Shown: positions 61,901-64,000 of the stretch, piece after piece
How the letters are laid out: every line of letters begins with the position of its first letter
Position numbering within the stretch: the stretch's first letter is position 1
Origin: Bolinopsis microptera
Lineage: Eukaryota > Ctenophora > Tentaculata > Lobata > Bolinopsidae
Length of the DNA: 64,000 nucleotides
Reading direction: 5' to 3'
Assembly (NCBI RefSeq): GCF_026151205.1
Contig: NC_087081.1
Coordinates: forward strand, 3,849,246 to 3,913,245
Notes under the pieces: generated by a model
Databases searched by the model: none
What the model saw: the letters and a program-made list of their open reading frames with translations, nothing else
Told to the model about the DNA's origin: nothing
Translations under genes and position numbers: made by a program

Positions 61901-63852
61901 AGGAGCACTACCCAGAGTGCAAGTCATGCAAGCTGTGATCTTGTTTCAACTACAGTAAAGGCCATGTTCAATGTTCATGGTTCGTGTTTACTGCTGCTGT
62001 TTTTTCAGTTACTATCCAATAAGCAATGTTTTTTCAAATGGTACAATATTGTTCATGAATTGTGTAGTGATACTGATATCTGGATATTATCCGGTTGGAA
62101 GAGACAAGGACAAGTGAAACAAGGAAGTTAGGAGTAAGGGCAAATTTTCGGCGTCAACGCCATTTCACGATAACATAGAACCAGATATTTCCTTCGATAT
62201 TTTAGAAATTAACTTATATAGCACCATTAAACGTAAAGTGACAGAAGCTTACTACATTAATTTATTTAAACCTAGTATCAATAACAAAGAAGAGTGCGAG
62301 AAGCTTAAGGGATTTCTTTTACAACATATTCAAAGACAAATTTAAACAAATAGCACACGACCCTGCTGTTCAGTAGATATTATGTACTTGGACAGAGTGT
62401 AAAACGTGTGTACATCACTATTTTCAATGTAATGTACAATACCATTTGATGTAACCTGTATTCAGTGTGTGTAATTTTGATTTAGCATTTTAACTAGTAT
62501 AGAAGCATTTATTATATACTAACATTTATAACAATTTTAGCCTGAAGATGGCGTTGACGCCGAAAATTTGCCCTTACTCCTAACTTCCTTGTTTCACTTG
62601 TCCTTGTCTCTTCCAACCGGATAATATCCAGATATCAGTATTTCAATCATGACTCATGAGACTAATAAACAGCGAACTACTCCGTTATTTGAAATTGTGT
62701 AGTGACTCTGATGAGGAGTGTGTATCGTGTTTGCCATGTTTTGAGGCGTCCATTGTATACAATCTGAAATTGTATGAAAATTTGTGCCTACTAGATATTG
62801 TGAGTGAATGAAAGTGTCATGCAAAACAAACATTCATGTTCACATAATACAAACATTCCACAATATCGTACACAACATTCACGTCATACAAACGGCACTG
62901 ATCACAACATTCCAACATTCCAACTTGAGAGTACATTCTGGCATGCGACAACACACAGCAACAAGGCATTATAAACGATGAAATAACAAACCTGCTGCCT
63001 CAGCTGGCTTACTTCCCCCTGTAGAGCCCTCTTCACCTCCAACTGCTGCTGCTACGGGTGTAATTGCTTTCCTGGAGGACGATGGTCTAGAGCCATCTTT
63101 TGGGGTTTGAGGTGGGGTGGGGACGAGGTTGACTTTCACATCTTCGGTGGAGGCTTTTCCTTCTTCGGTTTCACCTTGTTCAGGTCCTGCAGCCTCACCA
63201 GACACAGCAGCCAAAGCAGCTGCAGCTGCAGCTTCTTTCTTTTTCCTTTCTGAAAATATTCAGTTCTTTATGGGGAGGTATGAGATGCAAAATGGATCTC
63301 CACTTGGAAATATTTTGTTGTTATTGTTGACTTGACTGTAGGTGGGAAATCCTATTAACTGCACTTCTGTACTGTTATGACGATCAATAAGTCAAAAACG
63401 GTATAAATGATAACCTGATGAAAAATGTTTTCTCTTGCGAAATATTTTGCATTTCGAAGAGTAAGATCAATCTAAATAGTTATTTCTTTATTTTTTTATT
63501 TGGAAATTTGATTAATTATTATATACATGAATCAAGCGTTACATTTCAGCCATGCAAAATTACGATGACATTTTTTTGTTATAGAATTAGAATTAGAATT
63601 AGAATTATAACTAAATTTACACAGCAATATAATAAGAATAAAAATAATTTAAAGCAGCTTCAAGCTGCTGTGTAGGACATTCAAGTCAGTCAAAAACTGT
63701 TAGAAGAATACCCTTTTAAGGACATAAAATTAAAACATATAGTATGTTATAAGTTATAAGGAATATGGTACAGTGAGATTTAACATTAAACTGTGGGTAT
63801 GGAGGTAACCATTAAAGTAGTACGAAAATTACATAGATTCTTACTTTGACAT
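19237..63852 (-). CDS. CFAP44: Cilia- and flagella-associated protein 44 (CFAP44/WDR52), 42 coding exons
   Basis: Exons from the N-terminus (minus strand): 63852-63845, 63245-62992, 61387-60944, 60534-60485, 60294-60093, 59953-59770, 59367-59235, 59030-58883, 58736-58636, 58487-58328, 57595-57405, 57238-57074, 56784-56373, 56197-56067, 55844-55812, 55673-55613, 55331-55243, 55005-54953, 54823-54658, 44878-44715, 44519-44364, 44162-43995, 38597-38435, 38207-38104, 37804-37717, 37488-37345, 37051-37028, 35957-35787, 35648-35460, 35236-35052, 34915-34741, 24604-24459, 24173-24065, 23931-23797, 23649-23463, 23211-23100, 22900-22660, 20672-20536, 20339-20225, 20084-19974, 19678-19484, 19371-19237. 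The lengths sum to 6,339 bases in unbroken phase: 2,112 residues plus stop, longer than the human protein (about 1,850). The family joins CFAP43 in the tether complex holding inner dynein arm I1/f motor domains on axonemal doublets. Diagnostic strings include [49 protein letters not shown] and DLNICPPGC. The start exon is the least certain; it has an in-frame TAA five codons upstream of its ATG. Confidence 0.95.
20700..20985. repeat. 51-bp minisatellite in a CFAP44 intron
   Basis: About five units of 51 bp contain GGTCTGGGAAATGGGGGGTT and TTACTGATGGATACTAAACC, followed by two diverged units. Because 51 is a multiple of three, the plus strand reads as a 17-residue repeat ([17 protein letters not shown]); there is no sign that it is coding. 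Confidence 0.92.
21180..22480. repeat. Region of recurring GGTTAACC palindromes and a large inverted repeat
   Basis: The motif GAGGTTAACC or its complement recurs about ten times between 21208 and 22270. At 22100-22391 the sequence folds into a long imperfect hairpin. The arms include TTCCTTAGTTGAGAAGACCA at the left and its near-complement in 22360-22391, then CAGTGGTTCCTTGGACAA against TTGTCCGAGGAACCACTG, then GGTGCAGCGATTTTTTTTAT. The core 22150-22341 begins CAGTGGTTCC, ends GGAACCACTG and is flanked by TA (22148-22149 and 22342-22343), as for a Tc1/mariner-type MITE; but the symmetry continues about 50 bases beyond. A poly-G run lies at about 21086-21107. Confidence 0.75.
24997..27795 (+). 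CDS. LINE endonuclease (partial) - reverse transcriptase ORF, copy A
   Basis: This is the second ORF of copy A, intact from the truncated endonuclease to TAA at 27793-27795 (open from about 24925). The remaining endonuclease carries GDFNFNCFN and the SNHRP variant of the S-D-H motif. The reverse transcriptase blocks are in order: [75 protein letters not shown], the catalytic [12 protein letters not shown], and [19 protein letters not shown]. The C-terminus ends PESYSVTR. Two Cys-containing inserts ([15 protein letters not shown]) lie between the VPQG and FADD blocks. No ORF1 is present, so it is not autonomous. Confidence 0.93.
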   Translation: MGGSFVTDVGKCFLIVLYRFNKSANDEFFTKLNNIIEKYAHGPCIVLGDFNFNCFNHETDSSVSRYCELFFNFGMSPLVSRKTHTFRGATTLIDQIWSNYLTEDTSTYVIDNSISNHRPLVLSVPLNLNSYADNNSGGDNGTKPFLLHNVSPENYEKFGVEFNSYFANFTNLIANNPDSVNSAVSAQSCFTDFFTTFKQLYFEHIVEEIDLNSSKRNHYFKPWITIAIAKSCMTKNTLYNAWVNSRGSPNETIAMTVYKSYRAKLRDIIRFRKSCYFRDKFTRASGNIKKCWQIINEIRCKTNKLTFPDYISENGQLIRERRVICTHFNKYFTSIADKLNEKKYDDNSNPVLVPDFRDFLHSPVTNTIFLKPIVFSEISEIIRKLNSNKSSDFSPRILKLFNYQFSTILTHLFNNCMNNSLFPSELKIAKVLPLFKSGDRNSVSNYRPISILPVFSKIFEKLIQSRLISFFTKENVLHEGQFGFRSGRSTIQALNTSICNILKSLDQKNHTLAIFIDYSKAFDTIKHSILLQKLYHYGIRGKANELLASYLTGRSQYVHFDQDTFSDCLPITCGVPQGSVLGPLLFILYINDVTSCQCTCDNTAVCTSNCADRNLFVLFADDCNTFITNETLGGAFEKANALLCNLKSYIDANYLHINLTKSKFMLFRTPRSKPNFEADNYTLTYDGYNLQRVKCIKFLGVFIEESLNWSDHINYIGKKVSKVNGVLYQLRKTAPKMLRIAIFNALVQSHLSYGITVWGSSTATNKLNKLFINQKKALRNVFGIRRVNKHQQGNTKRVFSENKVLTVYGLYHKFILTEGFQVVHAGGYPTLLRKHFQTSAVNDKRLICPRVYYKDNMHNMLYAVPRIWNAVNNSSYLTRNITTISSFKNNIKQFILMYQSNGSNNTWEPSNLDAQTFFVTASKNPESYSVTR
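27796..28858 (+). other. Structured 3' UTR of the LINE, copy A
   Basis: After the stop, about 1 kb of non-coding sequence contains a series of hairpins: CCCCCTGAGGGGC (28034-28046); GTGGGGG paired to CCCCCAC around TTTGATAA (28094-28115); GGTGTCGCACA (28153-28163) paired to TGTGCGACACC (28174-28184) around GTACATGTAT; and AAGATCA (28225-28231) paired to TGATCTT (28242-28248). The same segments are in copies B and C; only the second hairpin is altered there. The UTR ends in AAATCT-type units. Confidence 0.8.
28939..30300 (+). mobile_element. LINE copy C, strongly 5'-truncated, downstream of copy A
   Basis: This repeats the last 94 codons of the reverse transcriptase ORF and the full 3' UTR of copies A and B (stop at about 29257, hairpins at about 29552-29706, AAATCT-type tail to 30300). 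In detail it matches copy B better than copy A (for example SINTWEP instead of SNNTWEP, and GTGACTGCATG in the UTR). At its 5' junction the segment TTTTTACCCAACGTTAC occurs twice in tandem (28923-28956). Confidence 0.9.
30367..30921 (+). pseudogene. Probable LINE C-terminal remnant
   Basis: The open stretch of 184 codons contains [40 protein letters not shown] and [13 protein letters not shown]. The order resembles the region after the reverse transcriptase in CR1/jockey LINEs (FR..FFKGP....N.lP.....s...FK..lk..LL). The first third contains a tandem 21-base duplication (CAATGACAATGGTATACTCACGG-like) and looks non-coding. No reverse transcriptase motif is near, so I treat it as a fossil. A small host gene is a weaker alternative. 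Confidence 0.45.
30922..32763. other. Intronic stretch upstream of the pentraxin-like gene
   Basis: AT-rich sequence. A perfect hairpin lies at 31776-31810 (TTTTTCGGTCTTCTG paired to its complement around AATA). 31900-32000 has repeated CGCGATTTGTCGCGG-like bits. No coding exon was recognised. Confidence 0.5.
32768..32950. mobile_element. TTAA-flanked MITE (piggyBac-type), 183 bp
   Basis: Near-perfect terminal inverted repeats of about 55 bases begin GGGGACATACACCAAAACCT at the left, with the complement at the right. TTAA is present on both sides (32764-32767 and 32951-32954), as for piggyBac elements. A second small palindrome (ATTCCCTTAT...ATAAGGGAAT) lies inside. It has no coding capacity and ends 75 bases before the start codon of the pentraxin-like gene. 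Confidence 0.85.
33026..34329 (+). CDS. Secreted pentraxin/LamG-like protein with C-terminal coiled coil, nested in a CFAP44 intron
   Basis: Two exons, 33026-33670 and 33853-34329, join in phase 0 (CTAT then gtaagt; tttctgcag then GAG) to encode 373 residues. Residues 1-20 are a signal peptide ([20 protein letters not shown]). Residues about 24-190 have the concanavalin-like fold of pentraxins/Lam[11 protein letters not shown], then [20 protein letters not shown], close to the pentraxin signature HxCx(S/T)WxS, then [17 protein letters not shown] and [15 protein letters not shown]. The second exon gives two 38-residue coiled-coil repeats ([17 protein letters not shown]) and a basic/aromatic tail with two Cys ([16 protein letters not shown]). 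ATTAAA lies at 34357-34362. The role is unknown; pentraxins are often lectin-like or innate immune, which is inference here. Confidence 0.88.
34330..34740. other. 3' flank of the pentraxin-like gene inside the CFAP44 intron
   Basis: AT-rich sequence with the ATTAAA signal of the nested gene; nothing else was recognised before the next CFAP44 exon. Confidence 0.5.
35958..37027. other. CFAP44 intron, mostly featureless
   Basis: This intron between exons 37051-37028 and 35957-35787 contains a short 15-bp repeat (annotated separately) and otherwise no recognisable gene or element. Confidence 0.5.
36664..36755. repeat. 15-bp tandem repeat GTTGTAGATAAGAGT
   Basis: About six copies of GTTGTAGATAAGAGT / GTTGTAGATAGGAGT, one interrupted by TTTAAA. 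Confidence 0.88.
38779..40714 (+). CDS. Unidentified helical protein, four exons, nested in a CFAP44 intron
   Basis: Proposed exons: 38779-38839 ([20 protein letters not shown]), 39220-39472, 39755-39856 and 40033-40714 (stop TAG). They are phase-consistent and give 365 residues. The last junction is the best supported: ...FCTGDQKW is split TG|G across a gtaaaa donor and a cttag acceptor and continues [19 protein letters not shown]. The second exon's borders (acceptor acttag, donor gtatag) are guesses forced by phase. The sequence is predicted to be mostly helical, without a signal peptide, membrane segment, zinc site or catalytic motif I can name. I do not recognise the family. A poly(A) signal AATAAA is at 40920-40925. 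It lies on the strand opposite to CFAP44, about 1.1 kb upstream of a GPCR gene. Confidence 0.6.
40715..41847. other. Spacer between the unidentified gene and the GPCR gene
   Basis: AT-rich sequence with AATAAA at 40920-40925. No exon, RNA or repeat recognised; it presumably includes the GPCR promoter. Confidence 0.5.
41848..42795 (+). CDS. Rhodopsin-like (class A) GPCR, single exon, nested in a CFAP44 intron
   Basis: The 315-codon ORF is intronless and has seven hydrophobic segments. An N-terminal N-glycosylation site (NLSACNSS) precedes TM1 ([22 protein letters not shown] in place of the usual GN). TM2 carries [17 protein letters not shown] with the conserved Asp. TM3 starts after a Cys ([19 protein letters not shown]) and ends in LCKVV instead of DRY. 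A Cys in the second extracellular loop (TTCNEHY) can make the usual disulphide. TM6 is CLSYLPVIV and TM7 is [11 protein letters not shown], an NPxxY variant without Pro. Expected location is the plasma membrane; the ligand cannot be told. The last codons (QQVTGNR-stop) are formed by the first units of a GGTAACTG repeat. Two ATG codons open the ORF; the first is used here. Confidence 0.9.
   Translation: MMLNLSACNSSLYGVETAAERYSWLSWLTFVLFTSLIGDTTILVASIKYNAFKLHDCMVVFIQHIAVGDLLITLFGVVPMIVMLIAKEWVFGINLCYVKVYICSVGWIASSLFICLMSLCKVVLLSFPKRSKFWKRKPAHMMCTGVWVASFALACILFMYIKNWLPFDFTTCNEHYSIQVSSKRAPRDSWYQYLVFVIATMATFIIIVTILLLKHLFKARESARLTGARARWQGITTVLLTALFHCLSYLPVIVREVAGSYVKGTFGLGSYTYFARATYAVVYLNIVANIFIYSFTVPSFRSFLRAVMQQVTGNR
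42773..42832. repeat. 8-10 bp repeat GGTAACTG overlapping the GPCR stop codon
   Basis: CAGGTAACTGGTAACAGGTA-type units run from the last codons of the GPCR into its 3' UTR. The unit belongs to the GGTAAC-containing family seen in the EF-hand gene introns. Confidence 0.85.
42833..43994. other. 3' flank of the GPCR gene
   Basis: AT-rich CFAP44 intron sequence with a candidate AATAAA near 43045 and a few short repeats (CAATCAATATTACTCACAC around 43457-43512). No gene recognised. Confidence 0.5.
45143..46077. mobile_element. Foldback element with GGCACGGTTAA terminal repeats
   Basis: The left end carries about 15 units of AAGGCACGGTT / AACGCACGGTT (45143-45344), then a segment ending CATACAAGTGGTTAACT (to 45380). 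The right end has the inverse, AGTTAACCACTTGTATG, together with CCGTGCCTTAACC units (about 45987-46077). A second, inner pair of inverted arms is nearly perfect over about 51 bases: 45536-45587 (TCTTCAAATTAAGTTAACAT ...) against 45936-45986. Between the inner arms there is a direct repeat with GCGAATGCGAATGAAC (about 45638 and 45868). No ORF of note. Confidence 0.7.
46319..47530. repeat. 31-bp minisatellite with a CACGTG in every unit, about 39 copies
   Basis: The unit is CTTCCCACGTGCTGCTGTTA followed by CCATGACGACA (31 bp). Most units read CACGTGCTG, some CACGTGATG. A marker variant AGTGAGTTCCCACG appears at about 46725 and 47170, and the variants after each copy follow in the same order, so a block of about 445 bp has been duplicated as a higher-order repeat. 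It lies in the largest CFAP44 introns, between the foldback element and the GPCR pseudogene. Confidence 0.95.
47531..48131. other. 5' flank of the GPCR pseudogene
   Basis: No recognisable coding sequence; presumably the former promoter region of the GPCR. Confidence 0.5.
49090..53180 (+). mobile_element. CR1/jockey-like LINE, copy B, inserted in the GPCR pseudogene
   Basis: The element extends further 5' than copy A, reaching the endonuclease motif FVETNLHEG, but still lacks ORF1 and the first endonuclease strand. The 5' junction is near 49090 (host frame ends VDTRW). The 3' end is an AAATCT-derived tail followed by an A-run at 53161-53172. A clear target duplication was not resolved; CAAACTAAT (49086-49094) and CAATCTAAT (53174-53182) are a possible imperfect pair. 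Confidence 0.9.
49180..52134 (+). CDS. LINE endonuclease (near-complete) - reverse transcriptase ORF, copy B
   Basis: An uninterrupted frame from about 49141 to TAA at 52132-52134. It includes the endonuclease residues [13 protein letters not shown] and SNHRP, and all reverse transcriptase blocks with the catalytic FADD, as in copy A. Only a few residues differ from copy A (for example LTEDT to FTEDT, GKANE to GNANE, NFEAD to NLEAD). The frame upstream of 49141 is closed, so no true initiation codon is present in this truncated copy. The reading frame is intact despite insertion in a pseudogene, pointing to a recent insertion. Confidence 0.92.
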   Translation: MPHDYNITGFSAEHLFAIEGKRKGSGISIFFRDSCSFKRSRDLDIRNSYFECLGGSFVTDVGKCFLIVLYRFNKSANDEFFTKLNNIIEKYAHGPCIVLGDFNFNCFNHETDSSVSRYCELFFNFGMSPLVSRKTHTFRGATTLIDQIWSNYFTEDTSTYVIDNSISNHRPLVLSVPLNLNSYADNNSGGDNGTKPFLLHNVSPENYEKFGVEFNSYFANFTNLIANNPDSVNSAVSAQSCFTDFFTTFKQLYFEHIVEEIDLNSSKRNHYFKPWITIAIAKSCMTKNTLYNAWVNSRGSPNETIAMTVYKSYRAKLRDIIRFRKSCYFRDKFTRASGNIKKCWQIINEIRCKTNKLTFPDYISENGQLIRERRVICTHFNKYFTSIADKLNEKKYDDNSNPVLVPDFRDFLHSPVTNTIFLKPIVFSEISEIIRKLNSNKSSDFSPRILKLFNYQFSTILTHLFNNCMNNSLFPSELKIAKVLPLFKSGDRNSVSNYRPISILPVFSKIFEKLIQSRLISFFTKENVLHEGQFGFRSGRSTIQALNTSICNILKSLDQKNHTLAIFIDYSKAFDTIKHSILLQKLYHYGIRGNANELLASYLTGRSQYVHFDQDTFSDCLPITCGVPQGSVLGPLLFILYINDVTSCQCTCDNTAVCTSNCADRNLFVLFADDCNTFITNETLGGAFEKANALLCNLKSYIDANYLHINLTKSKFMLFRTPRSKPNLEADNYTLTYDGYNLQRVKCIKFLGVFIEESLNWSDHINYIGKKVSKVNGVLYQLRKTAPKMLRIAIFNALVQSHLSYGITVWGSSTATNKLNKLFINQKKALRNVFGIRRVNKHQQGNTKRVFSENKVLTVYGLYHKFILTEGFQVVHAGGYPTLLRKHFQTSAVNDKRLICPRVYYKDNMHNMLYAVPRIWNAVNNSSYLTRNITSISSFKNNIKQFILMYQSNGSINTWEPSNLDAQTFFVTASKNPESYSVTR
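53523..54368. repeat. 21-bp minisatellite, about 40 copies, starting at the GPCR pseudogene stop
   Basis: The unit is CTGCTAAGTGAACATGTGAC plus C, with variants ACACGTGACC, GATGTGACC and GATGCGACC. The TAA stop of the GPCR pseudogene lies inside the first unit (tCTGCTAAGTG). Variants are mixed along the array. Confidence 0.95.
54369..54657. other. Intron end before CFAP44 exon 54823-54658
   Basis: AT-rich, no recognisable feature. Confidence 0.5.
55868..55935. repeat. (GTGAAA)n microsatellite
   Basis: About eleven GTGAAA units lie between the 33-base CFAP44 exon and exon 56197-56067. Confidence 0.92.
57596..58327. other. CFAP44 intron without recognisable content
   Basis: AT-rich intron between exons 58487-58328 and 57595-57405. 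A line near 58245-58278 (AACATTGGCTGGTACTTCGG ... CCCCAACAAAAAAA) resembles one at 31501-31540 (ACATTGGCTGGCTTACAAAC ... CCCCAAACAAAAAAAC), suggesting a small shared repeat. Confidence 0.5.
61388..62070. other. CFAP44 intron flank of the Penelope-like remnant
   Basis: AT-rich, no recognisable gene. Confidence 0.5.
62175..62345 (+). pseudogene. C-terminal fragment of a Penelope-like GIY-YIG endonuclease
   Basis: An open segment of 56 codons ends in TAA at 62343-62345. It reads [20 protein letters not shown], then [20 protein letters not shown] and a short helix. The pattern f.IL.......K..EA..I...KPsiN...E matches the last part of the GIY-YIG domain of Penelope-like elements, where the Glu of the EA pair is the metal ligand. 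The GIY and YIG strands and the reverse transcriptase are missing. It opens directly after the left inverted repeat. Confidence 0.6.
62542..62569 (+). ncRNA. Hammerhead ribozyme-like core (candidate)
   Basis: CTGAAGA (62542-62548) fits the conserved C-U-G-A-N-G-A box. After one extra T, GGCG-TTGA-CGCC (62550-62561) forms a four-pair stem II. GAA and a short A-A/U-U stem III follow (GAAAATTT, 62562-62569), with cleavage expected after the last T. Stem I is weak (about two pairs with AGC before the box). The order matches minimal hammerheads of Penelope-like elements, which often have a tiny stem III and act as dimers. The left inverted copy lacks the CTGAAGA box. Activity is unproven. Confidence 0.4.
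62641..62991. other. CFAP44 intron segment with CATTC-rich short repeats
   Basis: Between the Penelope-like remnant and exon 63245-62992. Contains loosely repeated ACAAACATTC / CACAACATTC motifs (about 62826-62925), otherwise nothing recognised. Confidence 0.5.
63250..63844. other. First intron of CFAP44 as modelled
   Basis: AT-rich; contains a short AGAATT repeat at about 63583-63607. No other coding signal seen. Bases 63853-64000 would be 5' UTR or promoter; no clear element is recognisable there. Confidence 0.5.
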
Positions 63853-64000
63853 TTGTTGTCGGAATTATGTACAACTATATACAGAGAAGTATAGACCTTA
63901 GAGTGAAAAATGGCATTGTATTATTACTAATGGAAAAATGATACTGCAATATAAAAATTGCATACTGTGTGGTCAGATGACAAATAACTAAACTAGAGAA

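Larger units (their letters stand above)
62071..62640. mobile_element. Penelope-like retroelement remnant between perfect 92-bp inverted repeats
   Basis: The arms 62071-62162 and 62549-62640 are exact reverse complements (92 bases, beginning TACTGATATCTGGATATTAT). Between them 62175-62345 encodes a GIY-YIG-type tail typical of Penelope reverse transcriptases. A hammerhead-ribozyme-like core directly precedes and enters the right arm (62542-62569). Penelope-like elements are known to have terminal repeats in either orientation and hammerhead motifs in them, so this is read as a short, internally deleted copy. It sits in the CFAP44 intron between exons 63245-62992 and 61387-60944. Confidence 0.65.
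60093..63852 (-). other. CFAP44: CFAP44 N-terminal block: basic start and acidic low-complexity region
   Basis: Five exons encode about 318 residues before the propeller. The protein starts [13 protein letters not shown], then runs into Glu/Gly/Ala-rich sequence with repeated GE-E-KPGE, SGDAG and GEAGK motifs, and a short Lys-rich stretch ([12 protein letters not shown], exon 60294-60093). It is probably disordered. CFAP44 proteins usually carry an acidic N-terminus, but this one is extended. The first exon (8 coding bases) was chosen because ATGTCAAA is followed by a strong gtaagaat donor, its phase fits the second exon when the acceptor is the AG at 63247-63246, and an in-frame TAA precedes the ATG. 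Confidence 0.75.

Overview
The window is animal genomic DNA: AT-rich, dense in introns, minisatellites and transposon fossils, with GT-AG introns throughout. It carries a cilia gene (CFAP44), rhodopsin-like GPCRs, a B4GALNT-type glycosyltransferase and CR1/jockey-like LINEs. It looks like an early-branching or marine invertebrate (a cnidarian is my guess), but no marker in the window fixes the taxon.

Layout. 1-537 is the 3' end of a plus-strand glycosyltransferase gene. 1352-18830 holds twelve exons, rebuilt by splice phase, of a plus-strand EF-hand protein whose 5' end I could not find. Its introns hold several 8-bp minisatellites, a 4.4-kb hAT transposon (3386-7815) that landed in a 30-bp minisatellite and contains a dead LINE, a tRNA-derived SINE and a Harbinger-like MITE. 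The EF-hand gene is convergent with the main gene of the window.

19237-63852 (minus) is one gene, CFAP44. I traced 42 coding exons in continuous phase, giving 2,112 codons plus stop: a basic start, an acidic low-complexity N-terminus, a WD40/beta-propeller region, and a long coiled coil that ends in the typical CFAP44 tail.

Four other host loci lie on the plus strand inside CFAP44 introns: a secreted pentraxin-like/coiled-coil protein (33026-34329), an unidentified helical protein of four exons (38779-40714), an intact single-exon GPCR (41848-42795), and a GPCR pseudogene (48132-53531) broken by a tandem duplication, a frameshift and a LINE insertion. The same introns hold three copies of one young LINE family, a Penelope-like remnant between perfect 92-bp inverted repeats with a hammerhead-like motif, foldback elements, a TTAA-flanked MITE, and large 31-bp and 21-bp minisatellites.

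The host genes do not form a pathway. CFAP44 is an axonemal structural protein, and the nested genes appear to be independent units in its large introns. I found no clear new defence or metabolic system. The least explained items are the Penelope/hammerhead remnant, the structured LINE 3' UTR, the splice-donor-like 8-bp arrays and the two unidentified proteins.
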